Position numbers and translations under genes: made by a program
The notes under the pieces: generated by a model
What the model was told of the DNA's origin: nothing
Databases searched by the model: none
What the model saw: only the letters and a program-made list of their open reading frames with translations
Assembly: GCA_025356715.1 (NCBI GenBank)
Contig: JANXRU010000164.1
Location: forward strand, 1-22,466
Source of the DNA: Bacteroidota bacterium
Lineage (GTDB): Bacteria; Bacteroidota; Bacteroidia; B-17B0; B-17BO
Reading direction: 5' to 3'
Length of the DNA: 22,466 bases
In this document: one piece after another, positions 7,164 to 15,367 of the stretch
How the letters are laid out: every line of letters starts with the position of its first letter
Position numbering within the stretch: the first letter of the stretch is position 1

Positions 7164-8357
7164 TTGTCTCAACGAGTTTATATTACAGGATTAGGAATGA
7201 TTTCTGCGCTCGGCACTAATGTGTCGGAAGGCTTGCTGTCCCTATCAAATTCTAAAACTGGTATTGGAAAAATTAATCATTTAACTACGCGTTATAAAGA
7301 TGAATTTTTAGCAGGAGAAATTAATTTATCAAATGCAGAATTAATAGATTTAGTTAAAGATTCAAATCCCGAATTAAATAGAAACTCTTACTTAGCCATG
7401 TTAGCTGCTAAGGAAGCGGTTATTCATTCAGGTATTGATACTAAAGATGGATTGCGTACAGGCGTTATTTCTTCTACAACAGTAGCAGGAATGAGTAAAA
7501 CAGAATTATATTACAAAGAATTATTTGAGAAAACCGAACACTTAGGTGTTTTGGATACACACGATTGTGGCGACAGTACAGAACGAATTGCAGATTATAT
7601 TGGTAATGTAGATTATGTAACGACCATTTCTACGGCTTGTTCATCGGCAGCGAATGCTATTATGCTTGGTTGCAGAATGATTAAGCACGGACAGTTAGAC
7701 AGGGTAGTTGTTGGAGGTGTTGATGCCTTATCTAAATTTACCTTCAATGGATTTAATACCTTAATGATTTTAGATAAGGAGTGGTGTAAGCCATTTGACG
7801 AAAATCGTAAAGGATTAAATTTAGGAGAAGGCGCTGCCTTTTTGGTGATAGAAGGCGAAGAAATAGTAAACAAACGTCAAGGAAAGCCTTTAGCTGAAAT
7901 CGTGGGCTATGCCAATACAAATGATGCTTATCATCAAACAGCATCATCACCCGAAGGATATGGCGCCACCTTGGCCATTCAGCAGGCATTGGCAATGAGT
8001 GGGTTAGCGACTTCGCAAATCGATTACATTAATATGCATGGAACTGGAACACCTAATAATGATTTGTCAGAGAGTATGGCAACCATTGCTGTTTTCGGAA
8101 ATAATATTCCGAAATTAAGTTCTACAAAAGCATTTACAGGACATACGTTAGCAGCTGCCGCAAGTATTGAAGCTGTTATTTCTGTGTTGTCAATTCAGCA
8201 TCAAACTATATTTCCGAATTTAAATTTTACAACTCCGATTGCTGATTTAAATATTATACCGGTTACCCAAGTGCTAAAAACACCTATTAATACAGTGCTT
8301 TCCAACTCTTTTGGATTTGGAGGAAATTGCTCATCATTAATTTTTAAAAAGGTATAA
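7164..8357 (+). CDS. Beta-ketoacyl-ACP synthase (FabF-like), catalytically intact
   Basis: A 397-residue ketosynthase. Start is TTG at 7164, only 6 bp after the ACP stop and in the same frame; it is needed because the conserved first strand R-V-Y-I-T-G-L-G-M-I-S starts at residue 4, and the next ATG would remove it. The triad is complete: Cys159 in ISTACSSAANAI, His292 in NMHGTGTPNND, His327 in TKAFTGHTLAAA. Other blocks: PFDENRKGLNLGEGAA near 210-224 and SNSFGFGGNCSSLIF at the C-terminus. It probably works with the ACP and the non-catalytic partner encoded just upstream. It resembles FabF and aryl-polyene ketosynthases; which paralogue is uncertain. Confidence 0.9.
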   Translation: MSQRVYITGLGMISALGTNVSEGLLSLSNSKTGIGKINHLTTRYKDEFLAGEINLSNAELIDLVKDSNPELNRNSYLAMLAAKEAVIHSGIDTKDGLRTGVISSTTVAGMSKTELYYKELFEKTEHLGVLDTHDCGDSTERIADYIGNVDYVTTISTACSSAANAIMLGCRMIKHGQLDRVVVGGVDALSKFTFNGFNTLMILDKEWCKPFDENRKGLNLGEGAAFLVIEGEEIVNKRQGKPLAEIVGYANTNDAYHQTASSPEGYGATLAIQQALAMSGLATSQIDYINMHGTGTPNNDLSESMATIAVFGNNIPKLSSTKAFTGHTLAAAASIEAVISVLSIQHQTIFPNLNFTTPIADLNIIPVTQVLKTPINTVLSNSFGFGGNCSSLIFKKV

Positions 8358-8361
8358 TCTG

Positions 8362-9426
8362 ATGATGAGAAAAGCATATGTAAACGGTGTAGGATGTATT
8401 TCTCCTCAAAATACGATTGATGAGAGTTGGTTTTTTGATCCTATAGCTCCTGCTAAAGGAGATTATTTTGATGCCTTAGAGCCTTCTTACAAAGAGCATA
8501 TTGCGCCAAATTTATTGCGCCGTATGGGACGTGCTATTAAAATGGGAGTTACATCTGCTAATTTGGCGATAGCACAAGCTGAAGTAAAAACAGTAGATGC
8601 TATTATTACAGGAACGGGTTTAGGTTGTTTTGAAGATAGTGAACGATTTTTATTAGCATTGCTTGATAACAATGAACAATTTTTAACACCAACATCATTC
8701 ATACAATCAACACATAATACGGTGGGCTCTCAAATCGCTTTGATTATGAAATGCCACGACTATAATTTCACATATGTACACAGAGGGTTTTCATTTGAAA
8801 GTTGTGTGTTGGATGCCTTGATGTTATTTGACGAAGGCAAGGAAACTATTTTAGTTGGAGGTGTGGAAGAACATACGCCAAACTACGTTATTCTAAATAG
8901 GCGTGCTAATAAATTACAAGTACAGGATGTTTCATTACCAATCCATCAATCTGCCACAAATGGCGTACAATTAAGCGAAGGCGCTTCTTTTTTCTTATTA
9001 TCCAAATCCAAATCTGCTAAAAGTTTAGCAGTTATCGATGGTATTAAAACGTTATACAAACCAAAGAGTTCGCAAGATATTTACGAAAAGTTAACAGCGT
9101 TTTTAAGTTTACATCAATTAACCGTATCTGATATAGATGTAACGTTAATGGGATTTTGCGGAGATCATCATTTTGATGTTTATTTAAATGAACTGTTACT
9201 AAAATTACAAACAGAAACATCGATAGCGAGTTTTAAAAATTTGTGTGGCGAATATTATACAGCTTCAGCATTTGCTATGTGGTTAGCTATTCAACTTATT
9301 CAAAAACAACAATTGCCTCAAAGTATTAATATTGCTGGAGAAAATCCAAAGCAATTAAAAAATGTTCTGATTATTAACCAATATGGTGGAGTTAATTATT
9401 CGTTTATGTTAATGAGTCAATGCTAA
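8362..9426 (+). CDS. Degenerate ketosynthase-like protein lacking the catalytic triad
   Basis: A 354-residue protein with the thiolase-fold outline of a ketosynthase: K-A-Y-V-N-G-V-G-C-I-S-P at the N-terminus, a-I-I-T-G-T-G-L-G-C-F-E-D near 82, I-L-V-G-G-V-E-E near 163, Q-L-S-E-G-A-S-F-F-L-L near 203, and a C-terminal N-Q-Y-G-G-V-N-Y-S-F strand. Catalytic sites are lost. At the nucleophile elbow (140-150) it reads R-G-F-S-F-E-S-C, with Cys148 apparently out of register; the HGT site reads F-C-G-D-H-H-F; the second His site reads N-L-C-G-E-Y-Y-T-A-S. So it is likely a structural partner or chain-length subunit, not a broken gene, since the frame is fully open. It follows the second ketosynthase by 4 bp. 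Confidence 0.75.
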   Translation: MMRKAYVNGVGCISPQNTIDESWFFDPIAPAKGDYFDALEPSYKEHIAPNLLRRMGRAIKMGVTSANLAIAQAEVKTVDAIITGTGLGCFEDSERFLLALLDNNEQFLTPTSFIQSTHNTVGSQIALIMKCHDYNFTYVHRGFSFESCVLDALMLFDEGKETILVGGVEEHTPNYVILNRRANKLQVQDVSLPIHQSATNGVQLSEGASFFLLSKSKSAKSLAVIDGIKTLYKPKSSQDIYEKLTAFLSLHQLTVSDIDVTLMGFCGDHHFDVYLNELLLKLQTETSIASFKNLCGEYYTASAFAMWLAIQLIQKQQLPQSINIAGENPKQLKNVLIINQYGGVNYSFMLMSQC

Positions 9427-9463
9427 CCGGCTAATAGAACAAGTGCGTAGGGCATATTTTTGG

Positions 9464-9510
9464 CTTGACTTTTTTGTTTCTTTTTTCGTCAAGGAAAAAA
9501 GATAAAAGAA
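9464..9510. repeat. Intergenic poly-T/poly-A inverted repeat
   Basis: Between the degenerate ketosynthase and the deacetylase, CTTTTTTC (9480-9487) and GAAAAAAG (9494-9501) form an 8-bp stem around GTCAAG. The outer bases CTTGAC (9464-9469) also complement GTCAAG (9488-9493), giving an alternative fold. It resembles the pyrimidine/purine hairpins often dispersed in Bacteroidota intergenic regions (recollection, not checked). No T-run follows on the plus strand, so it is not a classical terminator. Confidence 0.4.
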
Positions 9511-9544
9511 GAAAAATTAAAGAGATAATTATACTTACAAAAAA

Positions 9545-10300
9545 ATGCTAAAGCATATTAATTTTTTAAATACAACAATTATCTGTGTACTTGGCGTCAT
9601 TGCCTTTTTTATTTTTAAAGACAACTATCAATTAAGCTATTGGTACCTGTCAGGATTATTATTTTTATTTCTTATCATTCAATCTTATGGTGCTTATTTT
9701 ATCCAATTTAATTTTCATTTAATATCCATCAACTCGATAAATACAACTGAAAAAAAAGTAGTATTAACCTTTGATGATGGCCCGCATAACCCAAATACGA
9801 CAAAGGTTTTAGAGATTTTGAAAAAACATGATGTGAAAGCATTGTTTTGTGTCATTGGAAAAAACATAGAGGGGAACGAATCTGTTTTACAACAAATAAT
9901 TAATGAAGGACATCAATTAGCGAATCACAGTTACTCGCATGCTTTTTGGTTTGATATATGGAGCACTAAAAAAGTAACAGATGATTTAACTCATTGTCAG
10001 CAATCAATTAATGCTTATCAATCAAGTCCTCAGTTGTTTCGCCCGCCGTATGGTGTTACGAATCCTAATATTGCAAAGGCTGTTAAAAAATTAAACTTGC
10101 AATCGATTGGTTGGAATATCAGAAGCTATGATACTTCTACAAAGGATATAGAAAAAATAAAACAACGTATTGTATCTCAACTAAAACCTGGTTCTATTAT
10201 TTTATTACACGATCGTTTAGAGTATATTCCACAATTGCTTGAAATCCTTATTCCTGCTATAAAAGAGAAAGGGTATTGTTTTTCAAACATAAATGTGTAA
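9545..10300 (+). CDS. Membrane-anchored NodB-type polysaccharide deacetylase
   Basis: A 251-residue carbohydrate-esterase-4 protein, expected to remove acetyl groups from an N- or O-acetylated sugar using a metal ion. Two hydrophobic segments (about 8-24 and 34-57) precede the catalytic domain, so it is probably held in the inner membrane facing the periplasm. All five family motifs can be read: TFDDGP with Asp77/Asp78, HSYSH with metal ligands His128/His132, RPPYG at 166-170, the IGWNIRSYD stretch, and ILLHD with His222. It lies 118 bp behind the ketosynthases and overlaps or abuts the next gene. NodB-like genes have been noted in flexirubin-type clusters (recollection), so a link is plausible but not shown. 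Confidence 0.87.
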   Translation: MLKHINFLNTTIICVLGVIAFFIFKDNYQLSYWYLSGLLFLFLIIQSYGAYFIQFNFHLISINSINTTEKKVVLTFDDGPHNPNTTKVLEILKKHDVKALFCVIGKNIEGNESVLQQIINEGHQLANHSYSHAFWFDIWSTKKVTDDLTHCQQSINAYQSSPQLFRPPYGVTNPNIAKAVKKLNLQSIGWNIRSYDTSTKDIEKIKQRIVSQLKPGSIILLHDRLEYIPQLLEILIPAIKEKGYCFSNINV

Positions 10301-10307
10301 TTTTAAT

Positions 10308-10919
10308 ATGATGTCAAAATTTAAATTGCTTTTCATTTTCATAATAAGCACGCTTATTGTAAACGCGCAAGAAAACAGTAAGCCTAAAATAAATTTTAAG
10401 CACATATTAGGTTTGGATGCGGGCTATGGGAGTTATCGAGAAATATTTCATTCTAGCTATTACAATAAAGATAATTTTGATTATAACGGCGAATTAAATT
10501 TGAATTATATATTTAATTGTAAAAAATACTTATTTGTAAAGGCTCAATTAGGTATTGCACCTACTAATCATTTTGGATTGATAACAAAAGGTTTTACTTG
10601 TATTGGCTTTACAACTAATTTTGAGAAGGCTTTGTCATGGCATATAGCGTTAGGTGCGGGTGCGGGCGGAACTTCTAAAAATTATCTAAAAACTGATTAT
10701 AATTCTTCTAATAACTATTCTATAAGCTTAGGTAATTTCTTTTTAGAAACAGGTTTTTACATAAAGCCACTCAAGTCTAAAAACCACTATATAGGTATGA
10801 ATTTTTCTATTACAACCTTTTCAATGAAAGATAATGACCTTTATTATACTAACGGATTTATCGGTTATGTCAATGTTTCATACAACATCCAATTAAACAA
10901 GCCACGTAACGCTCAGTAG
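10308..10919 (+). CDS. Predicted secreted/outer-membrane beta-barrel protein, unknown function
   Basis: I do not recognise a named family. The ATG at 10308 (or 10311) gives a clean signal peptide, M-S-K-F-K-L-L-F-I-F-I-I-S-T-L-I-V-N-A-Q, with cleavage expected near A-Q-E. An in-frame ATG at 10293 would overlap the deacetylase by 8 bp and add MCNFN before the signal, which is less typical. The mature part (about 180 residues) has repeated short amphipathic strands rich in Tyr, Phe, Asn and Gly (for example L-G-L-D-A-G-Y-G-S-Y and I-A-L-G-A-G-A-G-G), and ends in G-Y-V-N-V-S-Y-N-I-Q-L, as in small outer-membrane barrels. It is last gene of the rightward block and converges with the next gene 7 bp away. 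Confidence 0.6.
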   Translation: MMSKFKLLFIFIISTLIVNAQENSKPKINFKHILGLDAGYGSYREIFHSSYYNKDNFDYNGELNLNYIFNCKKYLFVKAQLGIAPTNHFGLITKGFTCIGFTTNFEKALSWHIALGAGAGGTSKNYLKTDYNSSNNYSISLGNFFLETGFYIKPLKSKNHYIGMNFSITTFSMKDNDLYYTNGFIGYVNVSYNIQLNKPRNAQ

Positions 10920-10926
10920 CGATTAC

Positions 10927-11382
10927 TTAAACCAAATACTTAGCTAAGTAAGTTTGACTTAAAGGTTTTTTCCAATTCGAAATTAAATCTTCAGCATCTG
11001 TAATGGTGTTATCAAAAACGAGAGTGTTTGTTGTGATAATACCATTTTCAAGTAATTCTGCAATGCGTGTGTTTTTTACCACATTAATATCATCGTTAGT
11101 TTCGTAGGCTACCAACAACCGATTTAATAATTCTAAAGAAAACTCTTGCTCTAATTCTTTAACCAATCGCAATTGCTTATCAATACTGCAACCGCTGGCA
11201 TTATAGTTTGCTTCATCCACTTTAAAAATCAATAAACGGTGTTTGTATAATTCGTAAGATGCATCCAAGCTCACGTCGTGCGCCGTCCAAGTGCTTACAA
11301 AATTTTGACAAGCCATTTTTAACTCCAACTCTTGTTCGGTTGCTAATTGCTTACTTAGTGTATATATCCAGATCTTTTGCAT
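10927..11382 (-). CDS. Conserved Bacteroidota hypothetical protein (often mislabelled 'ABC transporter ATPase')
   Basis: A 151-residue soluble protein. The pattern W-I-Y at the start, F-V-S-T-W-T-A-H-D near 28-36, R-L-L-I-F-K-V-D-E near 48-56, A-S-G-C-S-I-D near 62-68 followed by L-V-K-E-L-E-Q-E-F, and the C-terminal L-V-F-D-N-T-I-T block matches a small family widespread in Bacteroidota. Many databases name it 'ABC transporter ATPase' (recollection), but there is no Walker A or B motif here, so that name is not supported. The invariant-looking Cys-Ser-Ile-Asp patch suggests a functional site. It starts 9 bp after the stop of the methyltransferase-GT gene and is probably co-transcribed with it. 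Function unknown. Confidence 0.75.
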   Translation of the reverse strand: MQKIWIYTLSKQLATEQELELKMACQNFVSTWTAHDVSLDASYELYKHRLLIFKVDEANYNASGCSIDKQLRLVKELEQEFSLELLNRLLVAYETNDDINVVKNTRIAELLENGIITTNTLVFDNTITDAEDLISNWKKPLSQTYLAKYLV

Positions 11383-11391
11383 TTTTATAAA

Positions 11392-12810
11392 TTAAATAAA
11401 TTTACATTTTCTACTAGCGAAAGCGCACATACGCAATAAAATCAATCCGTGTTTGAAGCGGGAAATATTGGTACTTCCATAGGTTCTTTCACGGTAACGA
11501 ATAGGAATCTCTACAATTTTTAAATTTAATTTATGTGCTCCAAATAATAAATCAAAATCACCAAATGGATCAAATTCACCAAAGTACTTTCTGTTTTTTG
11601 TCAACTTCACATAGTCTTTTCTAAACATCACCTTCGTTCCGCAAAGTGTGTCTTTAAAGCGTTGTTCTAATAACCAGGTAAAAGCCCAACTAAAAAAATG
11701 ATTACCTAATAAATTCAAAAAGCGCATGGCTTCTTTATCCATAGGATACACCAAGCGTGTGCCATTAATAAAATCGCCTTTACTTCCTGCAATGGCATCG
11801 TAAAATTTAGGTATATCTTCTGGTGGCACTGTCAAATCGGCATCTAAAATCATTAAGATATCGCCAGTTGCTATTTTATAACCTTCTCTCACCGCATCTC
11901 CTTTACCTTTTCCTTTTTGTTGACCAATTTTAATATCATGCGTTGAAGCATATTTTTGTTGAATCTCCTGAATTTTTAACCACGTATCATCCGTACTATT
12001 TCCTTCAATGAAAATGATTTCTACATGCTTTCCAAATTTTGGCAAACGCGTAATGGCATTTTCGATATTACCACTTTCGTTACGAGCTGGGATAACTACC
12101 GTAGTAGAATATTTAGTTTTGTAGTCTGCTTCATTACTTACTGGTAAAGGTTTTGCGAAGGAGTATGTGTTTAAGCTGAAAAAACGGAAGAAAGGAAATT
12201 TAGCTAAAACTAAATTTAATAATTCAGCCAATAACGGAATATAAAAAGGAAAAATAAAACGCTTGCTATTTCTGTAAACATCAAAACCAGCAATAAATAA
12301 TAGATTAGTTACATCCTTTGTATTTAGCCAATTTTGCGTAGGCGTTTTTGTTTTTAAGCCGATGACTTCAGCAAATTTTAATGCAGGTTCCCATAAGGAA
12401 TTATAATATTGAACAATAATTTTTGTATTAGGATGAGATACTTTTTTGAGTTGTTCAAACACAACTTGTACATCATCTAAAAAACCAATTACGTTACTAA
12501 TAATAATAAAATCAAATGTTTCGGAGAGTTGAATGTTATTGGCATCCATCACTAAAAACTCTACTTTCTTATCTTTATGTTTTTCTTTAGCCCACGCAAT
12601 TTGCGATTCGCTAAAATCAATTCCTACTTTTTTAGAGCCAGAAATTCCTGCTAATAAATCACCACTGCCACAACCCACTTCAAGGACAGAGCTATCTTCA
12701 TGTGAAAAATAATTACAGTAGTTGGTTATTTCTTTCCAATAGTAACTAGATAAGCCACGGCCTTTTCGTTTAGAGGCAATTGTATTAAAATATTCTTTGA
12801 TGTTTTGCAA
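11392..12810 (-). CDS. Bifunctional SAM-dependent methyltransferase / GT2 glycosyltransferase fusion
   Basis: A 472-residue two-domain protein. Residues about 1-200 form a class I methyltransferase: SAM-binding VLEVGCGSGDLL at 42-53, acidic VGIDFSESQ at 62-70, and VMDANNI at 87-93. Residues about 233-470 form a GT2 glycosyltransferase of the dolichyl-phosphate-sugar synthase group: VVIPARNESGNIE at 238-250, IIFIEGNSTDDTW, KGKGDAVREGY at 301-311, LDADLTVPPEDI at 322-333, DTLCGTKVMFRKD near 387-399, and RYRERTYGSTNISRF near 438-452. No C-terminal membrane pair is seen. Likely substrate: a nucleotide sugar and a lipid or polysaccharide acceptor, which is then methylated or vice versa (inference). 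The start appears to be TTG at 12810; no ATG lies near. The DUF5686 gene ends 63 bp upstream. Confidence 0.86.
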   Translation of the reverse strand: MQNIKEYFNTIASKRKGRGLSSYYWKEITNYCNYFSHEDSSVLEVGCGSGDLLAGISGSKKVGIDFSESQIAWAKEKHKDKKVEFLVMDANNIQLSETFDFIIISNVIGFLDDVQVVFEQLKKVSHPNTKIIVQYYNSLWEPALKFAEVIGLKTKTPTQNWLNTKDVTNLLFIAGFDVYRNSKRFIFPFYIPLLAELLNLVLAKFPFFRFFSLNTYSFAKPLPVSNEADYKTKYSTTVVIPARNESGNIENAITRLPKFGKHVEIIFIEGNSTDDTWLKIQEIQQKYASTHDIKIGQQKGKGKGDAVREGYKIATGDILMILDADLTVPPEDIPKFYDAIAGSKGDFINGTRLVYPMDKEAMRFLNLLGNHFFSWAFTWLLEQRFKDTLCGTKVMFRKDYVKLTKNRKYFGEFDPFGDFDLLFGAHKLNLKIVEIPIRYRERTYGSTNISRFKHGLILLRMCAFASRKCKFI

Positions 12811-12873
12811 AATGTATATTTAAAAAGAGAGCTAATTTACAAGTTTTAAGTGGAGTTTAAAATTTAATTTTGA

Positions 12874-15342
12874 TTAAAAAGAGAAATACAATTTAGCTTT
12901 AATACTCCAGTTATTAATAGGGTTTTCAGCAAAATGAGTTACTCGCCAGATGTAATCGATACGAATGACTTTAAAAATATTTTCTAATCCCGCACTAAGT
13001 TCTACATAAGGAGTCGTTACATCGGTTAAGCCTTTTGGAAGTATGATTTCTTTTTTGTAATTATCCTGTAAATTCCCTACAACACTATGCATAGAAAATA
13101 CTTCTCGTAATTTTGCTTTTTTAATAAGCGGAATTTTATTCAGAATAAAACCATCAAAATGATGATCTAAAAACAGACTCACATATTGATTGCTTCCAAA
13201 CTCAAAATAGGTCATTAAGTTAAACGATTCAGAGTCGTAAATTAATGTTTGGTTACCTGGATGCAGTTCCAATAAAGGATACGGAACTGTTCCGAAAATT
13301 TTACCACCTTCAAGCGTATATTGAGTATGACCGATAGGATTTAAGCGAAGGGTTCCTTTGATATTTAATTTTATTTTTTGATAATCATAATTGGAATGAA
13401 ATACATTTTTCAATCCAAAAATCACATTTAAATTGATAATAGGATATTTTGACCCTATTGACACGCGTTTAAACTCACTATTAAATATATCTTCTTTAAA
13501 TGAAATCCTTGTGTTTAAAGATACTTCGGAGGTTGTAATGTTAGGTAGGTTTCGATACGTTGTATCTGTTTCATTTAGTTTTTTAAGAAATTGTAATTCA
13601 CCTAAGGCATTAATTTCTGTAGTGGATAAGGTTAGTTTATTAGAAATATTTTTTGACCAAACTTTTTCAGCATACACTTTAACTTCTTTATTAAGCGTGA
13701 GTTTTGAAAATGGATTTGTTCGGGTTAAAGTCGTTAAAATATTATCGAATTGTATTAAGTTAGAACTTACCCCAAGTTGCGCTAAGTCATATAAATAGAT
13801 GGCTCCAAGCGTTGCACGATTTCTATCTTTGTTAAATACATATAATGCAGAAACTTTGTATTGAAAATTCTTATCTTTTGATCCATAAGCAACATAGCCT
13901 TCTGCTTGAAATTTTTTACTGAATTTTTTATTTGTTTTTAAACCAAATTTATAACGATCTTGTTCAATAGGATTAAAACTATAAAAGGTATGGATTTGAC
14001 CAATGCTTATTTTTCCAAGTTCCAAATAGCCCGATGCGAAGGCAATGGCCAGTTTTTTAATTTTTTTTATTACAGGCACATAATTCAAGGTGTCGGCAAT
14101 CATGTAATTATTTTTTTCTTTTTTTGTTAACGAATCATGCCTTGCAGTTAACCAAAATGCATTCTCTTTTTGTAGATCAATTGTTTTAGTCGTTTTTATA
14201 GCATCGTAATTTTTTTTAATTTCTTCTGAATTATTAATCGTGAAGTCTCTGTAAGACGTTACGCGATGTATCATAAACTCCTGACTTTTCTTGCGTTTCA
14301 AAGGACTGATGGTTGCAATCGTTTCCATTTTTTTTTGCAACCATGTATTTTGAATTCTTAAAAATTCTTGACTCACCGAAAAATCTTTTACATAATTTAA
14401 GTTGATTTCATTATTGATGCGATAATTTATTTTTTTTACAGCCCAAGTTGTATCATGTATATACATTGTTCCGGAAAACGCTAAATCTTCTTTCCACTTA
14501 GGAACAAAACGTATTTGGTAACAACGATTGTTGTCAATTATCACGCTATCTTCTAAATAATATTTGTAATAAAATTGATAATTATCGGTTATAGGAGAAA
14601 TAAAACTCTTATCCAAAATCAAAAATAAATTGTCGTAAATGGCTGTATTTTCTACCATTTTGTTGGTAATAGCTGTTAACTGTTCGTAGCTTTCGCCAGT
14701 TGTTTTTTCGGCAGTTAAAACAACTTCATGTATGCTTGGATTATCACAATTAAAATTTTGACGAATAGTTTCAGACATATAAATAGGCAATATAGGCTTG
14801 CCATTTGCAGTACTATCAGCGTTTTGAAACATAAATTCAAAATTTTTGAACTGTTTGCGTTTCGTTAATTTCTCAGAATAGTTGCCATAATAAATTTGAA
14901 ATTTTTCATATTCTTGATTTTGAAAACCCGTAACGGAAGAAGATTTGTTATTAGATTTATTCGCCATTACATTGTCTAAAATTCTAAATGCAGGGTTTCG
15001 TTTTGGTTTTATAGTTACTTCTCCTAAATCATAATTATCAGGTTCTAATGCAATATCTATTAGTTGATTTTTGTTGCGTTGTATAGCAATGGTTTGCTTC
15101 TTAAACCCAATATAGGATACAATAATCGAATCAGTTTTTTTAGAGGTTTCAATATCAAATCGTCCGAACTCATTACTAACAGTGCCAATGGTTGTATTCT
15201 TAAAAATAACAGATACAAACGGAATGCTATCTTTACTAATTTTATTAATGATAGTACCCTTAATACTTGTTTTTTGACCAAAACAAGTAGTTGTTAAAAT
15301 GGTTAAAGTAAACAGTATGTATAGTAGAGTAAAGTTTTTCAC
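12874..15342 (-). CDS. DUF5686 outer-membrane protein with N-terminal carboxypeptidase-regulatory-like domain
   Basis: An 822-residue Bacteroidota protein. Residues 1-22 are a signal peptide ending in T-C-F-G-Q. Residues about 24-110 are a CarboxypepD_reg-like fold: I-K-G-T-I-I-N-K, P-F-V-S-V-I-F-K-N-T-T-I-G-T-V-S-N-E-F-G-R-F, and I-I-V-S-Y-I-G-F-K-K. This domain is also found at the front of TonB-dependent receptors, but no plug domain follows. The remainder fits DUF5686, with W-A-V-K-K-I-N-Y-R-I-N near 290 and a long beta-strand-rich C-terminal half ending in W-S-I-K-A-K-L-Y-F-S-F with a terminal aromatic, as in outer-membrane barrels. The start is GTG at 15342; an in-frame stop lies just upstream and no ATG fits. 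First gene of the leftward group; function unknown. Confidence 0.82.
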   Translation of the reverse strand: MKNFTLLYILFTLTILTTTCFGQKTSIKGTIINKISKDSIPFVSVIFKNTTIGTVSNEFGRFDIETSKKTDSIIVSYIGFKKQTIAIQRNKNQLIDIALEPDNYDLGEVTIKPKRNPAFRILDNVMANKSNNKSSSVTGFQNQEYEKFQIYYGNYSEKLTKRKQFKNFEFMFQNADSTANGKPILPIYMSETIRQNFNCDNPSIHEVVLTAEKTTGESYEQLTAITNKMVENTAIYDNLFLILDKSFISPITDNYQFYYKYYLEDSVIIDNNRCYQIRFVPKWKEDLAFSGTMYIHDTTWAVKKINYRINNEINLNYVKDFSVSQEFLRIQNTWLQKKMETIATISPLKRKKSQEFMIHRVTSYRDFTINNSEEIKKNYDAIKTTKTIDLQKENAFWLTARHDSLTKKEKNNYMIADTLNYVPVIKKIKKLAIAFASGYLELGKISIGQIHTFYSFNPIEQDRYKFGLKTNKKFSKKFQAEGYVAYGSKDKNFQYKVSALYVFNKDRNRATLGAIYLYDLAQLGVSSNLIQFDNILTTLTRTNPFSKLTLNKEVKVYAEKVWSKNISNKLTLSTTEINALGELQFLKKLNETDTTYRNLPNITTSEVSLNTRISFKEDIFNSEFKRVSIGSKYPIINLNVIFGLKNVFHSNYDYQKIKLNIKGTLRLNPIGHTQYTLEGGKIFGTVPYPLLELHPGNQTLIYDSESFNLMTYFEFGSNQYVSLFLDHHFDGFILNKIPLIKKAKLREVFSMHSVVGNLQDNYKKEIILPKGLTDVTTPYVELSAGLENIFKVIRIDYIWRVTHFAENPINNWSIKAKLYFSF

Positions 15343-15367
15343 GGATATTATTCTATAAAAATACTTA

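Noticed and set aside
10906..10926. Hairpin GTAACGCT / AGCGATTAC at the convergent junction as a bidirectional terminator
   Set aside because: It has a bulge, spans a stop codon and is followed by no T-run on either strand.
10937..10950. 14-bp palindrome TACTTAGCTAAGTA
   Set aside because: Lies inside the C-terminal coding part of the 10927-11382 gene and is easily explained by chance in A+T-rich coding DNA.
13433..13798. 121-residue rightward ORF inside the DUF5686 gene
   Set aside because: Antisense shadow of a well-supported barrel-like coding sequence; no motif, no promoter.
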